This document shows, piece after piece, positions 12,420-23,262 of a DNA stretch of 64,000 nt. Below the pieces are notes generated by a model. That model made no database searches, was not told the DNA's origin, and saw only the letters and a list, made by a program, of their open reading frames with translations. The first letter of the stretch is position 1. Every line of letters begins with the position of its first letter. The position numbers were made by a program, and so were the translations under genes. The stretch spans positions 1,116,001-1,180,000 of the forward strand of contig NC_092194.1 of assembly GCF_043641665.1 (NCBI RefSeq), written 5' to 3'. The DNA is from Enoplosus armatus. Taxonomy: Eukaryota > Chordata > Actinopteri > Centrarchiformes > Enoplosidae.

Positions 12420-12965
12420 TCCAGGAGGGACCAGGCAGTCTCTGGAACAGTTCAGCCAGGCTATGGACTTCATATTCCGGGTCGCTGTCGGCGGAGCGGC
12501 GGGAGCCTCTCACTCTCTCCTCTCCGCTTCATGCCCCCTTCTCCTTCTCGTCTTCCTCTAAAGGCAGCGGAGGAACTTCACCGGCAGCTGAGCAGCAGCA
12601 GCAGCAGAAGCAGCAGCGCGGCCGGCCGGCCGGGAGTCTCAGGCTGTCGGGGCGCGTTTGAGGGAGGGAGGGAGGGAGGGAGGGGGGGAAAGATGCGGGG
12701 CAGACCGCTGGTGACCTGACGTTCCTTCCCTTCCCTTCCCTGGACCTTGCACATTCAGCAAAAAAAAAAAATAAAAATGCTCCAGTTCTCAACAGCCGGA
12801 AAACCAAGCAAAAGCCAAGGTCCGACGCCGCAGTGGGAGCGGGAGCCTGGAGCGGACGCAGCGGGTAGGACGCGGGCTGTGAGCACCGTCTGAGCGCGGC
12901 AGCGTGCGGAGGGACGAGCTGACCGGACTGGGCGTGCGGCAGCGAGACTTTCCGCCTCCCAGAAG
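12420..12965 (+). promoter_or_regulatory. flrt2: flrt2 promoter region and non-coding exon 1 (predicted)
   Basis: From about 12,470 the sequence turns sharply GC- and CpG-rich (GCCGGCCGGCCGGG, many CGG and GCG words), unlike the AT-rich flanks. It contains AGC repeats at about 12,592-12,615 and a GGGA array at about 12,660-12,690, features typical of a vertebrate CpG-island promoter and 5' UTR. It ends in AGAAG|GTAAG, a strong splice donor at 12,965/12,966. FLRT genes generally have non-coding first exon(s) and a single coding exon, which fits. The transcription start cannot be placed; a TATA-like TATATAAA at about 12,298-12,305 is 100 bp or more from the GC-rich core. Confidence 0.6.
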
Positions 12966-13418
12966 GTAAGACGACGGGAGACGATCCTCCAATTTGCCAC
13001 CAAGGGTTTCATTTTCACTCTTGTCGGTGTGCAGAAATGATGGGAATTTGCTTCTTTTTTTTTATCTACGACGAACTTCTGGCAAAAAAAAAAAATAAAT
13101 AAATATCAGAGTAAACAGTCACGGCACCAATTTATTAGTATTTGGCTCACTTAATTGTACTGATTTGATACACTTTTATGACCCACTTCATTTTCATTAG
13201 GCTAAAACCAGAAAATAAATTAATTTATTAAAAAAAGAATATATATATATATGTATATAGGAAGCCCTCATGGATCACAGTCTACTTGAAATGGCCTGCG
13301 CTCTCTCACAAGGTACCAGTTCGTTCTCCAAACTGGGACAGTGGTGCTGAACCACAAAGGCAGTCTTCTTTAATAGAGGCTGCTTGTTTTGCAGGGGCAC
13401 ATGAATAATATATATGTG

Positions 13419-13464
<46 letters not shown>

Positions 13465-14729
13465 ATTGGATTGATGATGAAGTCCCTGCTTATAATACCC
13501 TGGGGGTCACCATAATTGGACCTTGTTTGATGCCTTGTCCCCCCCCCCAAAAAAAAGGAGCATTACATAACAGTTGAACTGCCTTGGCCACAAATCAATG
13601 CAATCTGTCAATTGGCTGCTGCCGTCCTGGTTCCATTTCATTAATCACCACCACCACCACCACCCAGCTAACAAGCACTAACAATGCATTATCACCGCTT
13701 CCTTTGCCGGGACTGCGCCGAATTGTGAACTTGTGAGTGCAGCAGAAAAGGAGGATTTATTGATGTAATGTTATTTATTCATTTTTTTTTTTTTGAGGCT
13801 TTGGTTTTTTGAATACCGCTGCTGCTGCTGACGAGGAGGACATCTCTCTGCCTTATCTAAATCTTGTGACCTTGTTTGCACAATGGCACCTTTTTCCCTC
13901 CTTTGCGAGAGACCCACTGTGATCTTGAGTTTTGCCCCCCCCTCCCCCACCTCCCGCGCAAAGGAATTTGTCTCATCTTATCTCCGCTGACAGGCTGTGT
14001 TCATCACCGTCCAGCACTCCTCCTCTCCTCCGGTGAGGCCTAAAAAAAAAAACAAACCCAGAGGAATGCAAAGTCTAATTTAGCAATAGTTAATAGCGAT
14101 AATAAGTCATATAAGTAACAAGTAGCGCACATCATCTGACAACCCCCCCCGTCTTTAAACTCTTGATAATTGCCCCTAAGGATGAGTCTTCCCTAGTGCA
14201 GTGGGGCCGGTCGACCCCTTCACTAGCTCACCCCCCCCCCTCCACACCTCATTGCTCACAAAACGCTTTCAGCTGCTACTCCTTTTCAATTTGCCCTGTT
14301 TCAAACGCTCCCCTTTGTCAGTTTGTCCACGTTCATGGCTGTCACCTGGGGGGAGGAATGAAAAAAATAAAAAAAAAAAAAGTTTGAATCTGCTTAATAT
14401 ATGTTTTCATTTTAGATTAGGGCTCAAGTTAGTAATCCGCACACGTGCTTGTTAAACTTGTTCTTCCCCACCATTTTACCACACCTTTGCCCCTCAGTAT
14501 CTTTTCAAATATCCCTTTCTTCTAGCCGTGGAATATTTAACACGTCTGTAAGTCATTTGTATGCACGCTGCTCTGCTCTCCCAATTTACGATGCCTCACT
14601 TTGCATTTGTGTGATAGAAAGGTGGGTGAAGTGGGAAAAGGACTCCTTTGGCCCTTTTAGTGCGAAAGCATACATTTCGGAGGAGAAAATAAAGACTGAC
14701 TTTCCCCCGTTGTTCTTTCACTGCAACAG
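12966..14729 (+). other. flrt2: flrt2 intron 1 (predicted)
   Basis: The intron is bounded by GTAAG at 12,966 and a pyrimidine-rich acceptor (GTTGTTCTTTCACTGCAACAG) ending at 14,729, giving 1,764 bp. It contains an AT dinucleotide array at about 13,413-13,461, poly-C runs and A runs, and no recognisable ORF. Splice sites were chosen by eye and lack transcript support. Confidence 0.55.
13405..13462. repeat. (TA)n microsatellite in flrt2 intron 1
   Basis: A nearly continuous TA dinucleotide array with a few TG interruptions is seen directly. ORFs on either strand rich in Tyr-Ile come from this array. Confidence 0.9.
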
Positions 14730-15192
14730 GTTTCCGGATCCAAATGTCAAGTCCGAGAAGAAGCTTTCATCGCCGTGGAGCCAGCAGCGCGTGACGTGGA
14801 AGGGAGGGGAAGCCGAGGGAGAGGGCGTCCGATGATAACCCTCCGGCGCGTTGTACATGGCTCTGTCGGGGTCAGAGAGCTCTAACTGGTGGTAAAAGAG
14901 AAGAGAGGGTGAAGATGTGATGGACTTTAATGATGTCTCCCAGCTCAATTATGGACAGTGGCCGGTGAAGGAATCATATATCTTAATGAGGCCATTGCTC
15001 TTGTTTTGGGAGGCTTAGGACAACTAATTATCAAAGGGATTACTCAAGACCTTCTTCAGCACCAGGCTGGACATGGTGGCGTTATTAGGCCAACCGCCAA
15101 AATCTAACGACTGTCCTGTTGGATTTTTTCGAATCCTAATTTCTTGCAATTTTTCTCTCTGATTTGTTGTATTTTTTTCTGATCTGTTTGAA
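14730..15192 (+). promoter_or_regulatory. flrt2: flrt2 5' leader of coding exon, with upstream ORFs
   Basis: The predicted exon-2 leader is 463 nt. It holds five short upstream ORFs: 14,744-14,794 (16 aa), 14,832-14,885 (17 aa), 14,857-14,895 (12 aa), 14,920-15,018 (32 aa) and 15,073-15,162 (29 aa). There is also a minimal ATG-TGA at 14,915. All end before the main start. Such leaders usually lower translation of the main ORF and allow stress- or context-dependent control. Whether they are in the mRNA depends on the acceptor at 14,729 being used. Confidence 0.5.
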
Positions 15193-17214
15193 ATGGAGAT
15201 ACAGTGGAATAAGTTATGGAATAAGGACTGGGCCTCCTTTATACGGCCATGGATACCTATACTGTTAGGCCTTCACCTCCAGTTCTCCCGGGCCTCCAAC
15301 TGTCCTGAGGAGTGCCGCTGCGATCGCACCTTTGTTTACTGCAATGAGCGGAGCTTGACCTCTGTGCCTCTGGGAATAGGTGAGGGTTATAAGACCCTCT
15401 ACCTCCACAACAACCAAATCAACAACGCTGGGTTTCCCTTGGAGCTCCACTACGTGGCTTCCGTGGAAACCGTGTATCTCTATGGCAACCAGCTGGATGA
15501 GTTCCCCATCAACCTGCCCAAAAATGTACGAGTTCTCCATCTGCAAGAGAACAACATTCAGACCATCTCTAGAGTGGCTCTGGCTCAGCTTCTTTGGCTG
15601 GAGGAGCTGCATTTAGATGATAACTCCATTTCTACTGTAGGGGTGGAGGAAGGAGCCTTCCGTGAGGCAGTGAGCCTGAAGATGCTCTTCCTCACCAAGA
15701 ACCACCTGAGCAGCGTGCCTATTGGTCTTCCAGATGATCTGAAAGAGTTGCGATTGGATGAGAACCGGATCGCGGTCATTGCAGAGGAAGCATTTCGGAA
15801 TGTCACCCGCCTGCAGCGCCTCCTGTTGGATGGGAACCTGTTGACAGATGAAGGGATTGCACCAGGGACCTTTCAGGACCTGGTCACCCTGAGGGAGCTG
15901 TCCCTGGCCCGCAACTCACTCACATACCCTCCCACGCTCCTCCCAGGGGAGGTGCTCGTCAAATTAAACTTTCAGGAAAATCAGATAAACCAGATCCCTG
16001 CCAGGGCTTTCGCAGGGTTGCACAAGCTGGAGAGGCTGGATATTTCTAACAACCAGCTGCAGTCATTGACACAGGGGGTCTTTGATGGCCTTGTCAGTCT
16101 CAGACAGCTCACCGTTAGGAACAACCTTTGGCTGTGCGACTGCAGCATGAAATGGGTGGTGTCGTGGCTTAAATCTCTGCCGGCCTCACTCAATGTGCGC
16201 GGCTTCATGTGCCATAAACCTGAAAATTTTCGAGGCATGGTGATCAGGGAGCTGAGTGCTGAGCTGGTCCAGTGCCCGCAAAGCACAGCAATGGCACCCC
16301 TGCCCACCTCACCAGCTGACACTGCTCTGATCCCATCCCTGTCGTCTTCCACAGACTTCCCCCTGGTCACTCAGTATGTTTCGTCCTCCTCCAGGCAACC
16401 CTTCCCCACATTACCCACCCTCTACCCTATCTATTCAACCAGAGAAGGAGCGGTGAGGACTAAGCAACCTCTGGACCCCCGGAGGGAGACTTTGCAGGTC
16501 AAGTTTGCCATACTGAATGACTCAGCTATCCACGTCAGCTGGGTGGCCGCCTTTCCAGTCACTGCCTACAAGGTGACCTGGGCTAGGATGGGCCCCAGTC
16601 TGACAGGGGACACCGTCAGGGAGAGGATAGTGGGTGGGGATCACCGGGGGATCCGACTGGCCAATCTTGAGCCAAAGTCCACCTATCGGATCTGTGTAAT
16701 TCCCTTGGATGCATTCAATAATTACCGGCCCAAAGATGACACTGTGTGCACTGAGGCTATGACCACGCCGGCGTCTTTCAGCCCTGACAACAACAAAAGA
16801 CCGTCAGGGCCCGAGCAGGCCACACAACAGGAACCAAGCTCGCCTTTCTTGCTGGCTGGGCTGATCGGTGGGGCCGTGATCGTGGTGCTGGTGGGACTCC
16901 TCAGCATCTTCTGCTGGCACACGCACAAGAAGAGGCGCTCCAAGTCCTCCGTCACGTGGAAATACAACCGGGGACGGAGAAAAGACGACTACAGCGAGGC
17001 AGGCACCAAGAAAGATAATTCCATCCTGGAAATGACTGAGACCAGCTTCCAGGTAGTCTCACTCAACAATGAGCAGCTCCTCAAGGGAGATTTCCACATT
17101 CAGCCTATTTACACCCCTAATGGGAGCATCGGCTTCCTAGACTGCCCCCTCGGGAACAACAGCACAGTCTGCTGCAAGAACAATGTTCAGGATGCAGACG
17201 TTTGTTGCACATGA
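15193..17214 (+). CDS. flrt2: Fibronectin leucine-rich transmembrane protein 2 (FLRT2)
   Basis: FLRT2 is a single-pass cell-surface protein that binds Unc5 receptors and latrophilins and modulates FGF receptor signalling in axon guidance, cell migration and synapse formation. The 673-codon frame is intact in one exon, close to the family's usual 650-675 residues. Residues 1-35 form a signal peptide. The LRRNT cap has Cys37, 41, 43 and 50, followed by about ten leucine-rich repeats (60-310). The LRRCT cap has Cys315, 317, 340 and 361. A Ser/Thr/Pro-rich linker (362-430) leads to a fibronectin III domain (about 434-523), a transmembrane helix (about 552-574) and a cytoplasmic tail. Phrases such as ERSLTSVPLGI, NQLDEFP and NNIQTISR point to FLRT2 rather than FLRT1 or FLRT3. 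The ATG has G at -3 and +4. The tail ends with five cysteines (651, 660, 661, 671, 672), more than I recall for mammalian FLRT2. Antisense ORFs over this exon are shadows. Confidence 0.96.
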   Translation: MEIQWNKLWNKDWASFIRPWIPILLGLHLQFSRASNCPEECRCDRTFVYCNERSLTSVPLGIGEGYKTLYLHNNQINNAGFPLELHYVASVETVYLYGNQLDEFPINLPKNVRVLHLQENNIQTISRVALAQLLWLEELHLDDNSISTVGVEEGAFREAVSLKMLFLTKNHLSSVPIGLPDDLKELRLDENRIAVIAEEAFRNVTRLQRLLLDGNLLTDEGIAPGTFQDLVTLRELSLARNSLTYPPTLLPGEVLVKLNFQENQINQIPARAFAGLHKLERLDISNNQLQSLTQGVFDGLVSLRQLTVRNNLWLCDCSMKWVVSWLKSLPASLNVRGFMCHKPENFRGMVIRELSAELVQCPQSTAMAPLPTSPADTALIPSLSSSTDFPLVTQYVSSSSRQPFPTLPTLYPIYSTREGAVRTKQPLDPRRETLQVKFAILNDSAIHVSWVAAFPVTAYKVTWARMGPSLTGDTVRERIVGGDHRGIRLANLEPKSTYRICVIPLDAFNNYRPKDDTVCTEAMTTPASFSPDNNKRPSGPEQATQQEPSSPFLLAGLIGGAVIVVLVGLLSIFCWHTHKKRRSKSSVTWKYNRGRRKDDYSEAGTKKDNSILEMTETSFQVVSLNNEQLLKGDFHIQPIYTPNGSIGFLDCPLGNNSTVCCKNNVQDADVCCT

Positions 17215-17960
17215 TGATTTTGGAGAGCATTAGGAGCATTTTTACTGACCGCTACCCACACTTTACTGGACACTGTACAGTCTTAATATATATCTGAAAC
17301 CCCAGTGTCTTCAAGAAATGTAATTTATAAAACTAACTGGACGATATATTTTATATAACCATTGGATTTCTAAGTTATTGGTTGATGAATTTGTGCTTTT
17401 TGACGAACAATCAGGATTGATCAGTATTAAGGCTGGGTTTCATTTTGATTTTCGGTGATAGTGAATGATTTTGAAGTCACTGTTAACTGTAACCGTAACA
17501 GACACAGAATCCACTCTGTGGCTGCAGTGCATCATAAGAGTGCTGAAACCAGCTGGCAGAATTCCGTATGACAGGAGAAAAGAGACAGGCGCAGGTCGGC
17601 CACACTCACCACTAGAGGGCATAGTTTTCCGGAAACCCTATAGTCCACCAAAGTCACCACAGTAATGTGGCACATTTGTTTGATTGCCACTGCCGTTAAT
17701 AGAGATGCAAATGATTAGATTCCTGCTCGAGGAAGAGGACATATTTTTATGCAAATTTTATGAATTTCTCTCCGCTTCAAAAGGAAATTTAAAGGTCGCG
17801 CTCATTAAACATTCACCGAAAGTGGCAGGCCGCCGTGCTTTCACCTGCTTTTCAAGATGAATACATTATCACAGGTGAGGGGTCATGTTATTAGTGCTAC
17901 CTGTGTTTGATGGTGGGTGTCACAGAGTGAGCAGCAAATAAAGCACATCTGCCCATGTTT
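17215..17960 (+). other. flrt2: flrt2 3' UTR with candidate poly(A) signal
   Basis: After the TGA stop the sequence becomes AT-rich, with ATATATTTTATATAAC and similar words typical of vertebrate 3' UTRs. The first canonical AATAAA is at 17,937-17,942, about 720 nt downstream. Mammalian FLRT2 messages have long 3' UTRs, so a more distal site is possible. Confidence 0.45.
17700..17760 (+). promoter_or_regulatory. Paired POU octamers ATGCAAAT
   Basis: Exact ATGCAAAT octamers lie at 17,705-17,712 and 17,749-17,756 on the same strand, 44 bp apart start to start. They are in non-repetitive sequence just downstream of the flrt2 coding exon, either in the 3' UTR or a 3' enhancer. The octamer is the consensus site for POU-family factors. 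Function is inferred only. Confidence 0.3.
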
Positions 17961-18004
17961 AACCCATTCAGAACCAACCCAGCAGCAAAAATAATGTTAT
18001 GGTA

Positions 18005-18070
18005 AAACAGTATATATATATATATAGATAGATAGATGGATATATATCTATATATATATATATGTGTGTG
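18005..18070. repeat. (TA)n/(GATA)n microsatellite
   Basis: TATATA and TAGATAGATAGATGGA repeats are seen directly, followed by a short GTGTGTGTG run. Confidence 0.9.
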
Positions 18071-19079
18071 TGCCTTGAAGTGATCAGCTAGCAATGTTTT
18101 TTGAATCCCTGTTTTTTGCACAAAAAGGTGTACTGTATATACATTCAATTGAATTGTTGTTGAGGAAAACCTCTTGCTCGTCATTATTTATTTACCTCAT
18201 TACTCATTTAATTAAAAACATATCTCCAATAGTGAATTTATTCCTCATGATGTGTTCCCAGAATGACCGCTGACTCAACCTGTTAAAAGTGCACCTGTCT
18301 GTTTGGAGAGGGAAGTGTCCTTGTGCTGAACTGTGTGAGAACTACCTTCCAAAGCGGTCAAACAACCGTCTGAATGTGTGGCACATTAGGCTGTTTTGCA
18401 CCTGGAGGAGGAATTAAAGGAGTATTTAATGACGTGTAAAGGGTTGGAAGTTTCACAGCTTTCACAGTTTACAGTACTGAAAACTTAATGACCTGTAACC
18501 GGGACCTTCCCATAACTCCCAAACTTTTGAGAACCCACTACGGTCTAGGTTCGAGTTTATGCCCCGTTTCCCGCTGTGTTTCACAAGCCGGAACGTTTCA
18601 GATATACGTAATTAAAAAAGGTGACGCCGCACGGCTACACCGGGACAAACGTTGCCATTTCTACGTCCCAGATGAGGAATTGACGGTGAAAACACTGGGT
18701 GAAGAAAATCGTTTCTGAGTTGTTGTTTTCTTTTTGCCTCTCTACTAAGTGGAAAATAGGTCCCTACTGGAAATGGTGATTTTGAAGATACCAAAGCTAC
18801 CTGAAGGTTACTGGGAAATGCGTCCACGTGGTGCTTAGCTGAACATGTCTTGCATTATTAATTGTGGTGTTTGGGTGCTGCAAACCAGCTTTTGGTTTCC
18901 TCCCCCCCCAAAAAACTATGCCAGGTAAAGAACCTGTACCTATTCTTCAAATAGTCTATATTTTAAAATATCTGCTCCGCTGTCAAATATCTATCTTTAC
19001 TAAAAACATGTTTTGCTTACCACTAATGGTATCTAGCCGTAGTTTATATTTTTTATGTTGTTTTTTGGACAAAAAATTC
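18071..19079. other. Intergenic stretch downstream of flrt2
   Basis: No gene or clear repeat is recognised. Short ORFs show no domain. Confidence 0.5.
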
Positions 19080-19546
19080 TTAAAGGTCCCACATGATGTT
19101 CATTTCCAGCTCTGCATTTTTATTCTGGGACTCCACTAGAGCAGCTCTGCATGAGTCACAGTTCATAAAAAGTCCTTATGCATCTCCTCCTGGCCCCTTC
19201 ATGCAGCCCCTCAGTCCCCCCCCCCCCCCTGTCTGAAACAAGCCGTTTTAGACAAACTGAACAACCTCCAAACACTTGAAGAGTAGTTGTTCCTGAGCAG
19301 AGCGCTCCGATAACTTAGACAGACTGAGCGGGTGGATGAGCCTCCCTGTACGTGGTGGGTGGTGCTGTGATTGGAGCAGATGACCTGCTGGGGGGCGTGG
19401 CTGAGTGCAGTGGCTGTATAGTTGTGACATCACAACCTTACGGACTGAGCATTTTGATACTTTCCCAGTATTTATACAGCACCGAGACCTGCTTTATAGT
19501 CAAACAAGACATGGACATCTCACTTTCTACAACATGGGACCTTTAA
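19080..19546 (+). mobile_element. TTAA-flanked MITE, copy A
   Basis: The element is 467 bp including its flanks: TTAA-AGGTCCCACATG at the left and CATGGGACCT-TTAA at the right. That gives short terminal inverted repeats starting AGGTCCCA and a TTAA duplication. There is no coding capacity. A related sequence lies in opposite orientation at 60,368-60,858. TTAA duplication is used by piggyBac and Kolobok transposases, so a non-autonomous member of one of these is likely. Confidence 0.65.
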
Positions 19547-19821
19547 CTCAAAGTCCACTTGCTAGCTCATTTGCTTAGCTGGCAAGTTTGTCAGAGAAGT
19601 AGATCCCTTTGAATGGAATTTAATTTAATGGTGCTCACAGCAACCAAAAATTTCTTTAAAAAAATTAATCTGTAAACACCTCTTTACAGAAACAATGTCC
19701 ATGACTACTCCACACGGGGACTATTTCTTTGGTAGAAAAACGTTTTCAATGAACACTGTCGACAGTGACAGTGTTTTTATAGCAACATACCAGAAGGTGT
19801 AAGGGAGAAAATACATACACA

Positions 19822-19823
19822 TG

Positions 19824-19862
<39 letters not shown>

Positions 19863-19866
19863 TTTT
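19822..19866. repeat. (TA)n microsatellite
   Basis: A TATATA array with one TGTA interruption, followed by a T run, is seen directly. Confidence 0.9.
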
Positions 19867-20380
19867 TTTAAATACTTCTAGTGAACCTTTTAATTATGAT
19901 AGAACATCATCAGACAGTGCAGCTCCGACAGTCTTCTTGAAATATCTGCTAGATAGTAGTATAAAGTTTGGTTTGTCCTGTTCTGCATTTGAAGGTCACG
20001 AGCTGCACAGTAACTTCAGAAGATTTAAAGCCCTTGAGTCCACGCTTTCTAATGTAAAAGACACACACTCGTTCTTTCCCTTGAAAATGTATCTTTAAAA
20101 TTGCAGTAACAGTATAAATGATGAATCAGCTGAGAGGATGGGTTTTAGTGCCTTGGGGACAAAAGGATCTCATTAGTCAAGACTTCATTATTCTATATAA
20201 ACTGTGTTGGACAGTGTTTAATCTTACCGATGGCAACACGTCCATATTTCTCGCCAGCGAAGTGGTCATCAGATATTTCTAATGTGTCTTAGCAGATACA
20301 CCCAGAGGCAGGAACATGAGACGGCGGAGATGGCGTCCCTTTCAAAACCATATTTATAGACCGTCAAGTGAGCCAAATTT

Positions 20381-20762
20381 TTAAAGGATCATTCTGGTTT
20401 ATTACGACTTGGGTCTTATTTTGGTGGTTTGTTGCCTACCTTCCTATCAGCAATGATGACACTGCGCTCACCATTTAAGTCGCGGAGATCTGAAAAGAAG
20501 TCAGGCGGGCCAAGGTGAGCACTAAAATGATTACCCAAAACATCAGACCCACTCCCTGCTTCCACTTTGACCCACTGAAGCGGTTTAGATGACCTGGACG
20601 AAACTGTTGGTTTGTTTACGCTCCTTGTTTCTTGACCCGTGGAAACTTTTATTATATTCATGTTTATTACTTTGGTGAGTACAATGTCACAACTTAAGTG
20701 ACATGATATTAGAAACGAAACAAAAACTGCAAAAAAAATAAGATCCAAGTTGTAATAAACAC
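20381..20762. mobile_element. MITE with ~26-bp inverted ends
   Basis: The left end at 20,397 reads GTTTATTACGACTTGGGTCT and continues TATTTT. The right end, reverse-complemented from 20,760, reads GTTTATTACAACTTGGATCT and continues TATTTT. Two differences in 26 bases show terminal inverted repeats. The interior (about 310 bp) has a 110-codon minus-strand ORF without any domain. The outer sequence TTAAAGGATCATTCTG recurs near 1,911 as TTAAAGGATCATTCCG. The superfamily is unknown. Confidence 0.6.
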
Positions 20763-20769
20763 GATGTTG

Positions 20770-21460
20770 TAATAGTTATTTGGACAAACTGCGCATTTAA
20801 ATGGTGGTTTAGCAAGCCCCTGTTCACCTCTCCTTGGAGGAATCCTCATCGCCATATTAAGTTATGTTTCAATCCTGTGGTTATGCATCGGTGTGGTTGC
20901 GATAACCAGCATCAGCTGACATGAACAAACTTTATTTTTCAGTGTGTTTTTTTTAAAACCCCCTCTAACTTGTCTAACTTTGTTCGGTAAAGTGGGACAA
21001 GGGTCATTTTATATAGACCAATGATTAAAAGATGAACTGCAAAAATAATACATGCATGTGTGCATAATGTAAAATCAGTATTATATTGAGATAGATTTAA
21101 AAAAAAAAAAAAAGGGAATCTGAACCTGTCCTTGAAATAAACCAGTGATACAGTAAGAAAAAAAAGCCACAGCTCTTCATAAGATGCTGGGGGTTAAATG
21201 TGTCTTTACATTCTTTTTTTTTTCGCTGACAGGCCACATTAATGGTTGAAAATGATGTGCCACTTTTATCGTTTTACCAATCTTGGGTATTTTTGATCGA
21301 CAGAACAATACCAGTAACAGTGGTCAAAGTGGGGGGCACCGTATATCAATAATCACAACAACAAAAAAAACACAGGAAAAGTTTAACAGCAACAGGTGTT
21401 AAATTGCCACTCAATGGAACTACGGCTCCGTTTAAACCAGCTGCCACTGTTTGAAGTCAA
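20770..21460. other. Intergenic stretch, nothing recognised
   Basis: AT-rich, with A runs near 21,100 and T runs near 21,213. No domain-bearing ORF is seen. Confidence 0.5.
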
Positions 21461-21462
21461 TA

Positions 21463-21700
21463 GTAAAGTCAAGTCAAGGCAGTTTTATCTATATATCCCA
21501 ATATCACGAATGACAAATTTGCCTCCGGGGGCCAATACAATTTACCATCTGTACAGCATACGGCACCTTCTGTCCTTAGACCCTTTAACAGAGAAAAAAT
21601 GGGGAGAAAAAACCCCTCAGGAAGAGCAACAGAGGAGGGATCCCTCTCCCAGGACGGACAGACAGGAAGTAGATGCTGGTGTACGGAATGGACCAACATC
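21463..21700 (-). repeat. Dispersed repeat with TTGACTTGAC-type 3' end, copy 2
   Basis: Reverse-complemented, this reads GGGATCCCTCCTCTGTTGCT, CTTCCTGAGG, GGTCTAAGGACAGAAGGTG and ends TGCCTTGACTTGACTT. It matches the plus-strand copy at 2,960-3,145. It is probably the 3' end of a LINE or SINE. The 117-codon plus ORF across it is a shadow. Confidence 0.6.
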
Positions 21701-21704
21701 GTAT

Positions 21705-22955
21705 GATTACAGTATGGAGGAAGTTCGAAATAGATTGCAACATCTATGACAAACGGGTCCAGCAGAACGTTAAGCAACTTTCAGGTGTCCGCCGAACAGA
21801 TACGACAGGGGGAAGGGGGACAGTCTCAATGTTATAACCCGGGTTATCAGTCCGGTGGTCTGCACTGGATGTATTAACTTAGCTAGTGGACTCCAAATCC
21901 ACACCAACCAAAGCGCTAAGTCCCTAAAATTTTACCTGTTAAGAACAGGCCCTTGTAGTAAACGTATCAGCAGTCATGATATGATGTATTTAGATAAATG
22001 TATTTACAATCACCGTGGTCCAAGCAGCCAGGTACGTTCGTCCTGTGGCCTGAACAGGCTGCGTTCCAGTCTGGTTCTCCATCAAGGCGAACTGCCGTAG
22101 AAACAAGTACAGACAATGAAGCTTGCTGTAACTACAGTGAGTTGAATAAAATCATACCATGCCATATGCAGGAACACAAGGGGTATTATTTTCACATTCA
22201 AATCACAACATTCTTCCATTTGAAATTCAGAATCTACGCAAAGACACTACATGATACATTTCATTTTGAATGAATCGTTTAAAATAAGATATTGCTACAT
22301 CTTTGCACAACATTGCAAGTCGCATGACCTTAGGTATGTTCAACTTGACATACTGATGACTGACACATCATTTCCTGTTAGCGCAAAACATTTATGCAGG
22401 ATTCATGTTAGATGCGCATTCCTTACGGAAGCCCAGTACTTATGTTGAATGAAAATAAATACTTTTCCATGTCAACATCCAAGTCATGATTATGAAAACC
22501 ACATGGGTGTCTTACCTCAGCCAAAGTACATCGTTCTCGGTAATTAAACCCAAACTCACTCGACCAACTCAGCAATCATAAAACCCTGAATTGTCCGATG
22601 ACGTGAACTCTCGCAAGCCATAAAGATGGGAATCTTCTACCGTAAAGATTTGATTAAACTGTTTTATTTTATTACCGTGGTGCAGAGTGTAGTAAGGTGA
22701 AGTCCTGCAGTGCCTCCCAGAGGGGAGGAGGGCAAACAGTGTACCGCGTGTGCCATGGTTCCCGCCATTGGTAACTACTCCATGGGCTTGGAAGATGTGC
22801 GGACTGTCACGTACGTCCTTTTATGAATATGGAGTCACCAGCCACATGATGGTGAATAAAACATATGTAGAGGTTCATGCCATCACTCCCAGAATCCCAG
22901 TGCTGGGCAATGGTGTGGCTCTAAGGATGGCAAATAGGTCCGCCATTGGTTGGTG
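21705..22955. other. Intergenic stretch, nothing recognised
   Basis: Short ORFs only; no domain and no clear repeat ends. Confidence 0.45.
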
Positions 22956-22959
22956 AAAC

Positions 22960-23142
22960 TTTTTGGTCCAGGCTCAAGTATCTCAGCAAATATTGTATTG
23001 ATTGCCATGGTATTTAGGATCGACATTAAAGTGGCCTGATGACTTCAGTGACTGACTTTTTGTTTGACATTTGTGGTTTTGAGTGAAATGTCTCAACAAA
23101 TAATGGATGGATTATCATGAAGCAGGTTTGGTACAGACATTA
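22960..23142 (+). repeat. Dispersed fish repeat, probable copy 2
   Basis: ATCTCAGCAAATATTG with ATTGCCATGGTATTTAGGA, followed by TGTCTCAACAAATAATGGAT and GGTTTGGTACAGACATT, looks like two tandem starts of the family also seen at 9.9 and 24.1 kb. It abuts the gypsy-type LTR that starts at about 23,143. Confidence 0.4.
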
Positions 23143-23262
23143 TAATGTCTCGTCCTCTCCGTTAGTCTTGCCGTCTTATTGTCTTACTTGATTTGTTGCA
23201 CATTTCCTGTTTCTTTTTTTTGTAGTACTTACCTCACCTCTCATTTCAGACACTTCACTTCC

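Noticed and set aside
12402..12719. Ser/Arg-rich ORFs over the flrt2 promoter
   Set aside because: They follow from GC-rich sequence and AGC repeats in a predicted non-coding exon; no domain.
13405..13462. CRISPR-like or satellite array
   Set aside because: It is a plain TA dinucleotide microsatellite without spacers; no CRISPR array exists in the window.
15265..15612. Minus-strand ORF of 115 codons, and others antisense to flrt2
   Set aside because: They lie over the strongly coding flrt2 frame and show no domain; antisense shadows.
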